Made by a program: the position numbers and the translations under genes
Part shown: positions 44,617 to 56,439 of the stretch, one piece after another
Layout: each line of letters begins with the position of its first letter
Numbering within the stretch: position 1 is the stretch's first letter
Notes under the pieces: model-generated
Told to the model about the DNA's origin: nothing
Databases searched by the model: none
What the model saw: the letters and a program-made list of their open reading frames with translations, nothing else
Source: Xylogone sp. PMI_703
Taxonomy: Eukaryota > Ascomycota > Leotiomycetes
Assembly: GCA_021399445.1 (NCBI GenBank)
Contig: JAJTUQ010000001.1
Span: 7,750,001-7,814,000, forward strand
Length of the DNA: 64,000 nucleotides
Reading direction: 5' to 3'

Positions 44617-46603
44617 TTATAAAGCTATCACGCTCAGCAAGGCTGCGATGGCAATCGCAAGAAGTACTGGAGCTCCTTTGCGACTTCCGCTGCCTAGGTA
44701 CCAAGCTGCACCAGGATAATTGCAGGTAATCTGGCCTTCCTGCTCAGGGGTTCCGTCTGGACGCAATCCGTAACTCAGGTTGAATCCCATCTGGCGAGGG
44801 AGTGGACAGGCAAAGCCCATCGAGGCGGGACAACTTTGGACAATATTGTAACACATGTCATTGCAAGGTAGGACCTCCTTGTACGGACCAGGCTGCACCG
44901 CCGAATCAACATTCGGGTTGCGAGAACTGTTGAGAAACTTCGACTCCTTGGCGAGATCAAGCAGAGGTTGAGGAAGCATAGTACCATTGGGGAACGGCTG
45001 TCCCATGTTGCGTTCCTGCAGCCAAGGAAGAGTAGAGGAGAAGTCCGTGCACCGAGGAATTGATACTGAACATAACCACTCCTTGTACGCCGCAGCACAG
45101 TCATCGCAAGTCCTTGCTAGAGAGTACTGTGCTGACGATGTTGTATTGCACGGTATCTGAGCCAAGACTTTCTGGAAGAACTGGTACGAGCTCTGAGTAG
45201 CATTGTCATAGAAGGCCGCAAGCGAGGTGAAGTTAGGAAAGTTTCGGGGGTTTCCCGGGACGGCATATGCAGTCTGATCACAAAATGAGAGATTGAATAT
45301 CACGGCACAGTTTCCGTCTGTGAGGGTCAGTGAGTAAACCGAGACTGGAGGGGCATCTACTAAACGTACCAGAAAGAGTCGTAAAATTCATTGCCTTATA
45401 CACTTTGCCTCCCCCACCAATAACACCAGTGCCAGTCGCCGTGGAGTTGCCGTTCATAGCTAGAATTCCATAGTAAGAGGAAGCCACGCTTAATCCATTG
45501 AAGTAAAACTGCTGCTTTGGCAATCCACCAAGACCACGAGTTGTAATTCCAGTCTGCACTAGACCCGTACCTTGCCCATCCTTTGTTGCTGCAATCTGTG
45601 CAGTCTTCTCCAAACCGCAGTAAGAGCCTCGAAGTCCCACAACTGCTGTATCATCATGGCTGCTCGCAAACATCACAAAGGGAGGCGGGGTTTGCAGCCA
45701 CTCTCGAAATATGGAGCTATTTACCGCTGCAGTAGTGAGGTTGTTTGTGATCAACAGTGCTGAACTGCTGTCGCTGTCCACAAGGAATAGATTCGGATCA
45801 TCATCGTTATAATAGTGATATGGCGCGTCGATTGAAGCGGCGATTTCAGCATTCCATACTCCATCATAGTCAGTCGTATTCACGCCAGATAATCCCATGT
45901 ATACATCGCCACTAGCCGTGAGATTCAGAAGAATAGCCCCTTCCACCAGTGGAAATGCCTGCTGAGTCTTCGGGTCCCCTGCCGGTCCAGGTGCGGTATT
46001 ATTCTCAGATTGAGAGATATACAGGACAAGCTGGGGAGGCGGCCCTTTATTCGTATCCTGTGAGGTTGGTTGTTGGCACGTATTCACAGATATGTATAGG
46101 GTACGGTTGGCGGTTGGAGCCAGCTGCCGCGACCTAATATCAGCCCATCCATCATTGTCTCTAATTTCCTCACCATTCAAACTCCTGGGAAGAAGTGGAG
46201 ACGGAAATCCAGCTGGTGCTGGAGATAAATCACCAAACAGCGATGCATTGGAGAACATGTATTGCATCGTAACTCCTTGTGGAACATTTGTCAACACCGG
46301 CCGGTTGTTTATCAGCGGCATAGCATCATTCGCCGTAGGCACTCTTCCAATTATACTCCTATCCAATCCGACAAACTCTGCCTGGTATCCGTCATCCCAT
46401 GATTCGAGAGCATCTGTGTCCAAATCTAACACCAGGAGTTCCGACGAAGGGTTGTAGTTAAGGTCTTGTCGCATCGAATCGAGCTCGGCGGCATACGCAA
46501 AATAGGACGACGAGAACGTAAAATATATTAGTATTAGCATGAGAGATGCTATGAGCGATGCTGCAAGCCGCGACTGCAGCGGACTAAACTTTGGGAAGCG
46601 CAT
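44617..46603 (-). CDS. MID1: Stretch-activated calcium channel subunit Mid1
   Basis: Mid1 is the secreted or membrane-anchored regulatory partner of the Cch1 calcium channel, needed for calcium uptake in stress and polarised growth. Two exons, 46603-45370 and 45317-44617 (52-nt intron), encode 644 aa. A basic N terminus precedes a hydrophobic signal/anchor at about residues 11-37 (LAASLIASLMLILIYFTFSS). The extracellular part has many N-glycosylation sites (NRT, NNT, NLT, NTT, NST). The C-terminal cysteine-rich domain includes NLSFCDQTAYAVPGNP, ARTCDDCAAAYKEWLCSVSI, PRCTDF and PCNDMCYNIVQSCPASMGFA. The protein ends in a hydrophobic tail (APVLLAIAIAALLSVIAL) that suggests a GPI anchor or membrane helix. 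An upstream GTG in frame was not used. Confidence 0.93.
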
Positions 46604-47444
46604 CGTGAAATCGAGTTCTGAGCACACCAGGAATAGGGGCGTGTATCCCCACGTTGGTAAGAGCAGTTTAACTGCCTATGCAGGCGTAGCTGAAAACTTC
46701 TTATCGATTTCTTAGCATCTTCTGATTATCATGGCCGCATAAATCTCGTTTATTGAAATTGATGTCGTCTTTTCGCTTTGTAAGGGTAATAGATGGTGTT
46801 TGAGCTGTGGATCTCAAAACGTCAATTGTGGTACGCTACTATTTTTGGACAAGGGGAGTAATCGGTCGGCCCTACGACCACGATAAGCCGTGACGAATCG
46901 AAAGATGACGATAACTTGTAACTAGCGCTCACATTTCTAACCACCTTCTACTGGATAAGCTTTTTGGCAATAGGCTCTTAGAAGAATTAACCTATCCTGA
47001 ATGTACTAAGAATGATTTCTTTTGCTGGATATATTCAGAAGTATTGCCGTAGCTCTGAGTGGACCAGAAATCAGGCCGTACTGTACAGCTGTCACCCCGC
47101 GGAGAAATAGCCACTGGTATTGACCGCGAGAAACATTGGACTGCATTATATGAAACCAAAAATGATCAAATTGTGTCAGACTCCTATATGAATCGCATCT
47201 AATACATTCTCCCCGTCGAATGTTCCCATGATTCTAAGAGATTCGTTTCCGATGCCCTAAGGCACTTACCCCACTATCCAACCCACAAAAAGACGCACTG
47301 TGATACCCCTCCATCGATCCCCCACCATGAAGCTTTTTCGTTCCTCTTCATCGCACGTTAAATATTTCCTCACGAAGCGTGCCCACTTGTCAATGGAAAC
47401 CTAGTGGTTTGGGGCAGCTTTATGAATTTATGAGATATGGTTTC
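46604..47444. other. Intergenic, MID1 promoter and YOP1 3' flank
   Basis: About 840 bp without coding signal, AT-rich in 46,900-47,250. It must hold the MID1 promoter at its left end and the YOP1 terminator at its right. Confidence 0.5.
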
Positions 47445-48229
47445 TCACAAAGTCTTGTCGCTACCGTCGACCTTTGCACGGAGGTTGGCAGCAGAAGAGC
47501 CAGAGTGGTTAAAGTAGCGAGCAAAGACTGGCTGAATGAAGGAGCGGAAGACAACTTGTGCACCCCTACTAGTTATTAGAGACTGAGGATCGATGTAAAT
47601 TCGAGATACTCACTTGGTTGAGGGGAGAGAGAGCCACAACAGCAACAAGAACTTGAATGTGTAATAGAAGGGGAACCAGTACACGGCACTGATGGCACTT
47701 TCGAACACGCTAGAAAGATAGATGAGCATGGTACTCAAACCCACTCTGCAAGATAAATTACCTCAAAAATGCAAAAACAACCCAGTACTATAACTTTGTT
47801 AGTTGAAAACTACTCTTGGGATGTCTAGAGGGGGGTAGAAGAACATACTGTGAGCCACTGGGTGTCATCTACCTCGTTTGCACTAAACAAGGCCTCCAGA
47901 GAATAGTAGCCGGGAAGAACAAACCCAGCAATATTAGTAAGGAACTGGCCACCGATGTTGAAGAAAATGAAGAAAAAGTAGGTTGCTAAGACACCTAGGA
48001 AGGCGTAGACCTTGGGAACAGCGGTCTGTTTTTCGAAGCTGTTAAGAGCTGGGTATTTGGAAAGCTGGAAAATCCGTCAGTAACCAAGGGGCATCCAGAC
48101 CGCGGCTTCGGTGAATAATAACAGCAGTAGATGCTGTGTTTTATGGCTCGTTGAGGATCTAATCTTGTCACTACATACCTCCTTATCAATCTGGTTAATC
48201 TGAGCTTGAGCTTTGTCTTGGAGAGACAT
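47445..48229 (-). CDS. YOP1: ER-tubule-shaping protein Yop1 (DP1/REEP5 family)
   Basis: Yop1 inserts hairpins into the ER membrane and curves it into tubules, together with reticulons. Exons 48229-48179, 48064-47849, 47787-47762, 47709-47614 and 47565-47445 encode 169 aa. It starts MSLQDKAQAQINQIDKELSK and continues with KYPALNSFEKQTAVPKVYAF. Two long hydrophobic hairpins follow (FLGVLATYFFFIFFNIGGQF; WLTYWVVFAFLSVFESAISA), then VYWFPFYYTFKFLLLLWLSL and the amphipathic helix GAQVVFRSFIQPVFARYF. The third exon is only 26 nt. All four introns (114, 61, 52 and 48 nt) keep frame. Length and topology match the family. Confidence 0.94.
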
Positions 48230-48746
48230 TTTGGCGGTAAGAAGGTAACAAGAGGTTTGGATATGGGTAAAGTGTTCTGTTAGTGAAGAAAACGGCCTGT
48301 GAAGAGGCTTTGAAATATACTGATGTTGTTGGAGATGAAGAGCAGAAGATGATGATGGAACGACGTTGTGAGGGTGCGACCGAAGAATCAGGGAAAGGAA
48401 GCGCCCACAACGAAGCTTCCGAGTTATGACGCCAAGGGCACAGCTGGCCGGGACTTTGTGGTCGCTAAAATAATCACTTCCGAGTGTTCCAAGTCACATG
48501 TGATGAACTCATTCATAGCCACTCAGTCCATAGTTGTGGTGGGGTAGCGGGCTACTATGATGGAGGGGTTCTTCAAAAAGATCTGTTGCTTGCTATACGA
48601 AAGATATTTCATTTCAAGCTTATGAGAAGTCAGATCCACTTCGTCTAGTAATGATATTATTATATGACGTATTATGATATCGTAGTTTAAAGTATTCTAC
48701 AAAAATCAGAGCTCCTTCTTGCCACTAGTAACTGGACAGGAAGGAT

Positions 48747-48754
48747 ATCACGTG
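48747..48754. promoter_or_regulatory. ATCACGTG (Cbf1-type E-box)
   Basis: Exact core match in the YOP1/RFX1 interval, about 520 bp upstream of the YOP1 start. Confidence 0.4.
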
Positions 48755-49242
48755 CACAGCTGTTTCTCATTCGTCCATGGCTGGAGGTAGCTATGAGCAT
48801 TCGAAGGTACCTCAGCCTACGATCCAAACTTTGGAACGCTTTGAAAAGGATTACAAGAGACAAATTCCAGCTGGTATTAGTGGTACTCTTCGTTTACACT
48901 CTCAATTCATAGTCCAGTCCTGGTGTATTCCTGACTATCAGAGAAAATTTGTTGGAGGCCTAATGGTATGACAGCAAAGCTTGAGGATTCGGTAAGAGCA
49001 GAGTAATCCATATGCTTGTGCATCAGTATGCAGGTTGACAGACTGTACATAAGTACTCGAGATTCTATGCCGTAGGAGTAGGTCGTGCGTCCTTTCAAAC
49101 AGACGAGAAGGAAACCGCTTTGGAAAAGTTTATTTTATTTGGATATAACTGCGAGGATTGTAATTTTTGACATGATTTGAACACCCCGTGTAAATAAGGA
49201 GAACAAACTTTAGCATTACGATTTATTCCTTGTATAACTGTC

Positions 49243-49574
49243 CTATGTAGTCTCGCGTATGAGTCGGTCACTAGTAACTGGTGTAAAAGTTAAGGTTGAT
49301 CCAGACTCGCTTACCAAATATCACCCATCGCTTCGCCAACCGCTTCAAATCGCAATAAACAACTATCCTGACGTTCAATCAGCCCGAGAACACGACTATA
49401 GGGCCTCTTTAATCCATCCCAGGCGGCTGATATAGCACTTTGCTGGAGGTCTGTTACTAGCTAGTGGATCTTTCTTGACAAAAATCGCGCCAGGGTTTCT
49501 TCGGCACCGGAATTCTCAAATATAAACAAAGCAAAACAATACCTCGGAATCCGTCTACAGCAACAACAAGGCAT
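49243..49574 (-). other. Possible small minus-strand gene or gene relic with one in-frame TAG
   Basis: From an ATG at 49574 one frame runs to about 49315 with a single TAG at 49461-49463, followed by CTA. The part after the TAG reads like protein, including SAISAAWDGLKRPYSRVLGL and RFEAVGEAMGDI. It ends at a GTAAGC donor. A CACCAG...ACTAG acceptor at 49271 then gives CDRLIRETT and a stop at 49243-49245. It is too short for confidence, overlaps the RFX1 leader on the other strand, and a plus-strand frame at 49259-49435 is equally open. It could be a real short gene, a relic, or chance. I do not recognise a family. Confidence 0.2.
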
Positions 49575-49602
49575 CGCAATCCGCAATCGCTCTTAGCGTA
49601 CT

Positions 49603-52261
49603 ATGGGTAAGTGATGGTTTGATAATAGAATTAACGCGATCTTTAATGTGCATTTGTTCAACAGAGTATGTCACTAACACCATGCCAACTATGTCAGACC
49701 AACCACCAGGGGATTATATAGCAGGAAAGTCTCGTTCTCGCTCCAATACAAATACTACAGTGTCTGTTAAGAGCAGGAAAAGACCAGCTTCTCGGGCCTC
49801 TACCACCAGTGTCCACAGTGGAGTTACCCAACCTGCCCTGGACCAGCAACTTGGAGATGCGGTATCGGACTATCAAAAACAATGGTTCGAACAAGCCAAC
49901 GCGCACCAGCGGTTTGATAACATTGGTAATCAGATGACTCCGGAAGATATGGTTATGCATTCAGTATCACAACTCCAAGATACTCGATCATATGGCTTGG
50001 ATCCTATTGCGGTAAATGCTGTTAACCACAATTTGACCTATCCACAAGCCGGTCAGTATACAGGAGATAACAATCGGCATTCCCTTCCGGCAGATGGATA
50101 TGTGACACAATATGGCGATGCGGATAGCCAGATGCTTGAAGGCCGTAGTGATGAGCAGGATGATATAGACTCTCAAACTGGAGTCGGTGAGCCAGCAAAA
50201 AAGATTTCCAAATCTAGCGCAGCAAACGAATTGGAGATGAGGCAGCTTTTCCAAGCCAATAAACATAGAAAGCTGCCAGAGGTTGCTGCTGAACTTCATG
50301 GCAATGAACGAGGTCCACAGTCTGAACGACAACGCCAAGTGTTTGCCATGTTATGGTAGGTGGCTTTCCTGTCCCAACTGGAAATGTGGATAACTGAGAC
50401 TAATGTGTACATTTAGGATTAACCAGGTATGTAGCAAAGGAAAAGGATCTGTGCCAAGAGGAAGAGTCTATGCGAACTACGTTTCTCGATGTGCCACCGA
50501 GAGAGTTACGGTCCTCAATCCAGCATCTTTTGGTAAACTTGTCCGTGTTCTTTTCCCCGCGCTTAAGACCCGAAGACTTGGTGTACGCGGCGAGTCCAAG
50601 TATCACTATGTAAATTTCAGTCTTAAGGACGATCAACCCGAACTCACAGCAGCCCAACAAGCCACCAAACCTTCCTCAAACGGATCGACTCCCTTCGGAC
50701 AGAGTTTTAAGTGAGTCTTCAAATATCTATCATATGGTGACCATATTTAGCTGACTCTTGCAGTATGAATTCACAGCCACATTATTCAATGGCCGGAGCT
50801 ATTGCATCTCCCTCGCCGCAAGTTCCTCAAGTATACGAACAGCCCGTCCCTCCAACAAAAGGATTCATTGCGCCGCATAGCCTATATAACCAACCGGAGA
50901 TCCATTCTATATCCCAGCTCGAGTCCACTACGGGCAAAGTCAACCAACGGTTAAAATTTGCACCACCACCTGAACCAAATATGCAAGAATATGAACCTAT
51001 CACGCTTCCAAGCATCGAGCCATTCCTCCCTGCGGGCACAGATCCAGATGCAGCAACGGCATTAACTGCAGTATACCGATCTCATTGTACTTCACTGGTC
51101 GAGTGCATCCGATTCTGCAAGGAGAAGACGTTTTTCCATCTCTTTACATCCTTTCACGGCACTCTGACCATGCCAGTGCAAAAACTCTTTGCAAATCCGG
51201 CGCTCGCACCCTGGATTGAAGAATGTGATTTTGTTATGTACCAAAAGATGATGCGCGTCGTAGCACCACTGACCCTTCAGGTTGTCCCGAAGCAGGTGCT
51301 CGATGCTCTACGAAACATATCTGAGCGTCTAGTTCAACATATTCGAGATTCGTTCCAAAGCCAGCCAAGCCATGTTATCGAAGCAAAGATCGCCTCGGCC
51401 ACCCTATTTGCTGGGTTATTAGACCGAGAACTTAGAGTCAACCTAACTGCGCATGCCGCTGCAAATATGTTGTCGAACCCAGCTAATAGAGATCAAATGT
51501 ATGAGGACTGGATCACCATGGTTCGAACTCGTAAAGTTGCAGAGTGTGTACCGACAAGAGGCATGGATGATGTTGTCAACTTACTACTTACCGAACTTCG
51601 AAATCTTCTTAACCCAATGGCTGTTCCTTGGGATGTGGAGGGTCTGACTCCTTACGGTGAAATGGCTCTACGAACCGGTCGTCAGCAAGAGGTCAACATT
51701 CATGCGGACCACACCACCGAGAATGTTTTGGATCGCTGGGTTAACTTTTTAAATTCTCTCCCAGGGAAATTTCCTTATGCTACTGATGCCGAAATTGTCT
51801 GGTGCGTTGAGAAGGTTGGTACTGCTGTGCTGCGAGATCTCACTATAAATCAAGGGAAGAGCTTCGGGGCATGGTGGGTCACAAAATGCTGGATTGATGA
51901 AATGATTGCATTCATGGCCGAGCAAGGTGGTTTCATGGAGTATAAATCAGCTAAGACCTTAAAACGCGATGTTACGAAGCAACCATCGATACCTCGAGGA
52001 ACGACACAGCTTGAGAGTCGCTATAGCAGTGTTAGCGAGGATTTCTTGAAAAACAGTGGACACGGTGATGGTGGTATTACGGTACCACATCCAATGGATG
52101 TCACAAGTCATGCAGCAATGAACGCTGCGGCTGGGCATGACGATAGTGGAATCAGTATGCGGAGTCCCGATGATGAGTTTAACATGGAGAAATACGGCTA
52201 TGCTGGAGCCGACTCTCATGTCCAGATGAGCTCAACCGGATTGGAACATACTATGGCATGA
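49603..52261 (+). CDS. RFX1: RFX-family winged-helix transcription factor (Crt1/RfxA-like)
   Basis: Fungal RFX proteins repress DNA-damage and ribonucleotide-reductase genes and affect cell cycle and development. Exons 49603-49606, 49665-50355, 50417-50710 and 50764-52261 encode 828 aa. The N terminus is Ser/Thr/Gln-rich and disordered. The RFX DNA-binding domain lies at about residues 225-325. It reads GSVPRGRVYANYVSRC, LNPASFGKLVRVLFPALKTR and RLGVRGESKYHYVNFSL, where the R-LG-RG-SKYHY signature contacts the X-box. The C-terminal region (CTSLVECIRFCKEKTFF, PVQKLFANPALAPWIEECDF, FGAWWVTKCWIDEM) corresponds to the extended dimerisation region. The first exon is only ATG plus G. If that splice is wrong, translation could begin at the ATG at 49682. 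Confidence 0.92.
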
Positions 52262-53663
52262 TCTCTGAGGTCAACTTTGAAAGCTGAAATTCATGGGAGG
52301 TGATCTGGAACTGGCGTATATGGTTGGGTGGTTACGGCGTCAAAATTAATAATCTTAGTCTTTCTAGGGATTGGTTGCTACGAACGGATTCTCATGACGT
52401 GGACGATGACACGAACTGGTGTAGAACGGTTTGGAAGTGGTTTATGTTGGGTATCTTGTGCTATTGAATTAGTCAGGCAGCTTATTGCCATCATTGTCTA
52501 AAGTAATCCTGGGTAGGTCTTTATTCGTTTTCGAAGATTACTCTTCAGAGCTACACTGTACCTTAAGGAATACAAGGTGCCATTTGCATTAGATTGTTAT
52601 ACCGCTGTTGCGTGCATTGTTTCTCCTTCTCGATGCCTGTGTCAAATCCAAAGCAAAATTCACTAGCTTTATTCTTGGGTTCTAATGAGATACCGGCTTA
52701 CGATGCTGATGAGCATTCTGACAAACTATATCTTTGATGATTCTGTCTAGTTTGCTCGTCTCATTTTCCATATTTCTAGTGAGTTAGTGATACAATCCTA
52801 TATCTTCCCGAGTTCTATCGTGCTTCAGCTTAACACGTATCTCCCTGTACTTATCTCTTATTGTGAATTTTCTTTGATAATATGAGGACTGACGTCCCCC
52901 TTTTTCGGCCCCTTGCAGCTGTGAAAGAAGAATATCCCGGAAAGTTGTACTTGATTTCGAGAATCATCGGGCTATCGAGTCTATTTCTGTTCTATATATA
53001 TCCTACTTGAGCTAACCTGGTGTAATTTGCTAGTTGCCACTATCAGGTAGTATCACTGGTCTTCCTATTTGGACTTACGACAGGTGTATATTGTTTCAAT
53101 GTTCTTCGTACCTTTACATTAATCTCACTATGTAGCTCCATGATTTATGCAATGTGAGATAAAGGTGGTTTAAGCCAGACCCGGGCGGTTTGTCTTGTGT
53201 CTACAATAAAGATAGGGTGCGTATATATTTCAATGAGTAATGTTATTAATATGTTAACGGGAAACCCTTGAAATCCGTATGGAACATCTATGGTGGAATG
53301 AAACTCTGGGCGTTAGTATCGACTCTTGACATTTTCTGGCTGTCATACTACATTTTCTGATTATCAAAGTACCTCCAAATTCTCGGCAATATAATATAGC
53401 ATCGTACTACTGCAGTCGAAGTTCTTGTACAAAGTACCATACTTGTGGTTGCTTGTGGGCTTCTTATTGGCCATCAAATACGCCACATGCACGTGATAAC
53501 TGTCAAATTTAAGCTCTGCGCACAGACCATGATATGCTGAGCACCGCCACTACTCCAGCGAGTCCGTATCGCGATAACATTCCGTGCATACACTTTTGCG
53601 ATTTACAACCAGTTCCACGTCTTTGCTGCTCACAACCTCAACTCTATATTCACATTAGACAAT
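52262..53663. other. Intergenic, RFX1 3' flank and KIN17 promoter
   Basis: 1.4 kb of AT-rich DNA without a supported gene. CACGTGAT (reverse of the Cbf1-type ATCACGTG) lies at 53490-53497, about 170 bp before the KIN17 start. Confidence 0.5.
53490..53497. promoter_or_regulatory. CACGTGAT (Cbf1-type E-box, reverse)
   Basis: Exact core match on the minus strand, about 170 bp before the KIN17 ATG. Confidence 0.45.
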
Positions 53664-54793
53664 ATGCCTAAAGCCGAGGTTGGATCTACGAAGTATTTAA
53701 ATAACAAGCTAAAGTCAAAGGGCTTGCAGAGGCTCAGATGGTACTGTCAAGTAGGTAAAAGCCTCTCTCCCTAGATGATTTTTACTGACACTCTGCGAAA
53801 ACCAGGTCTGCGAAAGGCAGATGCGGGACGAGAATGGCTACAAGATGCGTATGTATTTCAAGCTGAGCGATGCAATTTTGGAGAATCTTGCTAATCAAAT
53901 CTCTAGACACTCAGTCCGAGGGGCATGTGAGGCAGATGCTCGTGGTTGGCGAGAACACCAAGAAATACATAGATGATTATAGCAACCAATTTCAGCGAGA
54001 TTTTCTTCAGCTACTACGGACATCCCATGGAGAGAAAAAGGTTCACCTTAATCACTTCTATCAAGAATATATCTCAAACAAGACGCATATTCATCAAAAC
54101 GCGACTCGCTGGTCGTCTTTGACAGAGTTCGCGAAACACCTAGGTAGAGAGGGTATCTGCAGGGTAGAGGAAAATGAAAAAGGTCTCCATATATCCTGGA
54201 TAGATAACTCACCGGAAGCGCTCCGCCGTCAGGATGCTATTAGGAAGAAGGAAAGACAGGACCGCGGGGATGAAGAGCGAGAGCAGATGTTGATAGAGGA
54301 GCAAGTGCGCCGGGCACAAATGGATGCAGAACAACGTGGTACTGACGAAATTGATGAACATGAGAGAGAGTTAAGGAGGGCAGAGGGAGAGAGGATAAAG
54401 TTGAGCTTCGGAGCAAAGCCCAATCCCGCCAAGGATAGCTCATCCTCTCCTGATAAACAAAGTAATGATAAAACTGGGTCACCTGCTCCAGCCGATGCCA
54501 GCGAGGATGGAAAAGGAGTCAACCAGTCTAGTAGGACAGATGGTCCATCCAATGGTGGTGCAGATGGCCAGACTGCCCCAGGAAAAATATCCATGAAATT
54601 GAATGCTACTGGCAAGCCTAAAAATGTTTTTGCAGCAGCTAAGAAAAATGCGTTAGGTGGGAAGAAGGCTGTGCTAATTGAGCAGCCTAAGAAGATGAGC
54701 GAAGCAGAACGTATCATGAAGGAAGAAATGGAGAGGAAAAGAGCAAGGGAGTCAGCAATGGGTGGCCCGGCACAGAAGAAGCAGCGCTTTTGA
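53664..54793 (+). CDS. KIN17: DNA/RNA-binding protein KIN17 (Rts2 homologue)
   Basis: KIN17 is a nuclear protein linked to DNA replication and repair and found in spliceosomal complexes. Exons 53664-53750, 53806-53848 and 53907-54793 encode 338 aa. It starts MPKAEVGSTKYLNNKLKSKG and has the zinc finger WYCQVCERQMRDENGYKMHT with the HTQSEGH histidine pair. The conserved winged-helix domain follows: FLQLLRTSHGEKKVHLNHFY, QEYISNKTHIHQNATRWSSL, and EFAKHLGREGICRVEENEKG. A charged coiled-coil region at about residues 150-200 (EEREQMLIEEQVRRAQMDAE) precedes a low-complexity stretch and a basic C terminus. Animal homologues have a KOW domain at the C terminus. It is absent here, as in many fungi. 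Introns are 55 and 58 nt. Confidence 0.93.
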
Positions 54794-55001
54794 TTCACAA
54801 AAGTCTAGGGTGTTTGGCGTTTGGCAAATGCGGGCATATACACAAAGGACATTATTACAGTAATTTTGATACCATTTACTCTCTAGAAATATATGTAATA
54901 TTTGAGATGCGCCTCAAACTCCTCCGCTTTCCCAATTGCCCTAAACTCCCCTGATTATATGATCGAGCCAAATACATTCCAGTATAACATCGAGCTGGGC
55001 T

Positions 55002-55472
55002 TCAATCTGCCTCAGTGCCGCTTCCATCACGTCTGTAAACGAGTTAGTACCACAGACCGTCGCTCATCTGGAACAAACTTACGGGATGTATTTGATCCGG
55101 GCCTCTTCCTCCATTACAGCAACGACTTCATCAGGAAGCGTGCCAGAAACTTTAATCGCATATACCCCTCTGACATAGCCATCCAACCGTTGCCACTTTG
55201 CGACCCATGATTTCGAGGGATCGGCCAGTGTGATCAGGCCTTCGAAGACTTGAGACGTACAGTCAATTATAGCATCCATAGAGCCTTCGAGATGGAGGAA
55301 TTCTTCGCAATTAGGACATCCTTCCCTCAGGAATCTCTATGACTGAAGTCAGCATATGTTGCACATGTTTCTTGAAGCATTATGTACTAACGTTTTGGGT
55401 CATAACAATAGAGCACACCATGCAAGCTCTAAGGTTCCGTTGTTGTCCCGGCGCAACATAGTTTTCCGACAT
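55002..55472 (-). CDS. SPT4: Transcription elongation factor Spt4 (DSIF subunit)
   Basis: Spt4 pairs with the NGN domain of Spt5 to form DSIF, a processivity factor of RNA polymerase II. Exons 55472-55392, 55336-55083 and 55032-55002 encode 121 aa, the normal size. It reads [20 protein letters not shown]. The four zinc-binding cysteines lie in CMVC (residues about 17-20) and CPNC (about 34-37) of [19 protein letters not shown]. The conserved [20 protein letters not shown] and [20 protein letters not shown] follow, and after the last intron the tail is RDGSGTEAD. Introns are 55 and 50 nt. It is divergent from POP8 with 254 bp between starts. Confidence 0.95.
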
Positions 55473-55726
55473 CTTGAACAATCGTATAATTATAGTTTCA
55501 GGCGTTAGGTGGGAGGGAGACGCAGTTGTCACGGGTTGCTTGGACGGAGCTGATCGCGTTTATTTGAGCTTTGTTCGGCAAGGTTGCCATCGCTCGCAAG
55601 GCTGACGCTAAAAGTTCTGGACTTTAAAAGCCCGGCTGTACCTGACTGGCTACACAAATTTTGGTCTACTCAACAAGCCAATAATGTAACGAGGTTCTAA
55701 TCCCAAAATTTCTACCCTCGAGAAAA
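55473..55726. promoter_or_regulatory. Bidirectional promoter SPT4 / POP8
   Basis: A 254-bp gap carries both 5' ends. There is no obvious TATA box and no RTCACGTG element. Confidence 0.5.
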
Positions 55727-56167
55727 ATGGAAGGAGTTGGAGAAGATGTGATGATGGATGATGTAGAATCCAGAGCAGAGCAGCAAAAATCAACCAGAGG
55801 CCATGTGATCTCTTCAACAACCATCAAAGCACCGCCGTACTCGTATGCATGCTTGGAACTGACTACTCAAGTCTCAAAAAATATAATTCTGGATGAGCTC
55901 ACAGTACGCACTTATATCACGGCTGCATTGACGCGCTACTTGGGCCTTACTGGATCTGCTATATCAATTGATATTCTGAAAGTAGATGGGAAGGAATGTT
56001 GGATAAGGATGCCTCGGGAGGACTTAAGTCCAGTTATCGCTGCTGTAGGAGGTTGGGTTGGGACTAATGGGGCGGATGGCCAGGTTGGCTGGAGAGTAAG
56101 AGCTAGTGGAAATTGGTTAGGCATTCTAATAGGAAACAGAGCGGCGGAAGAGATCTGGAAATATTGA
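55727..56167 (+). CDS. POP8: RNase P/MRP subunit Pop8-like protein
   Basis: Pop8 is a small protein of the ribonuclease P and MRP complexes, which process tRNA 5' ends and rRNA. The gene is a single exon of 146 aa. After an acidic N terminus the conserved part begins IKAPPYSYACLELTT and continues LDELTVRTYITAALTRYLGL, TGSAISIDILKVDGKECWIR and MPREDLSPVIAAVGGW. It ends in WRVRASGNWLGILIGN. The PPYSY...L-LT and the W-R-V-ASG-W-L blocks match fungal Pop8-like proteins and the related Pop5/Rpp14 fold. The family is fast-evolving, so the assignment is slightly less secure than its neighbours. Confidence 0.85.
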   Translation: MEGVGEDVMMDDVESRAEQQKSTRGHVISSTTIKAPPYSYACLELTTQVSKNIILDELTVRTYITAALTRYLGLTGSAISIDILKVDGKECWIRMPREDLSPVIAAVGGWVGTNGADGQVGWRVRASGNWLGILIGNRAAEEIWKY

Positions 56168-56439
56168 ACATCTCGTTCAGAGACCGGCTTAGAATCGATC
56201 TTAACCCGTTAATATTGTCTATTGTACAGCGGTCCTAGCATATGATATGCCTCTGGTTTCCCTCTTATGATAAACTCCCGCTATGCACATATCCGCATTC
56301 CTTGCGGGATGATGTGAATTATTCCAAATACATGTCGCCATCATTTCATTAAACCGATATCTGAAAGATTATGTCATGGACATCAACGAACTATGAGCAT
56401 ATGCCTGAAGATGATGAGTTAGCAGGGGCCTGGGATTAA

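Larger units (their letters stand above)
48230..49602. promoter_or_regulatory. Divergent interval YOP1 / RFX1 (1.37 kb)
   Basis: Contains ATCACGTG (Cbf1-type) at 48747-48754 and a 64-codon ATG frame on + at 48777-48971 without recognisable domain. On the minus strand an unexplained frame lies at 49243-49574 and is listed separately. The AT-rich run 48640-48710 has repeated ATATTAT/TATTATGATAT words. Confidence 0.45.

Noticed and set aside
48777..48971. 64-codon ATG frame in the YOP1/RFX1 gap
   Set aside because: No motif and no splice partner that extends it; could be chance.
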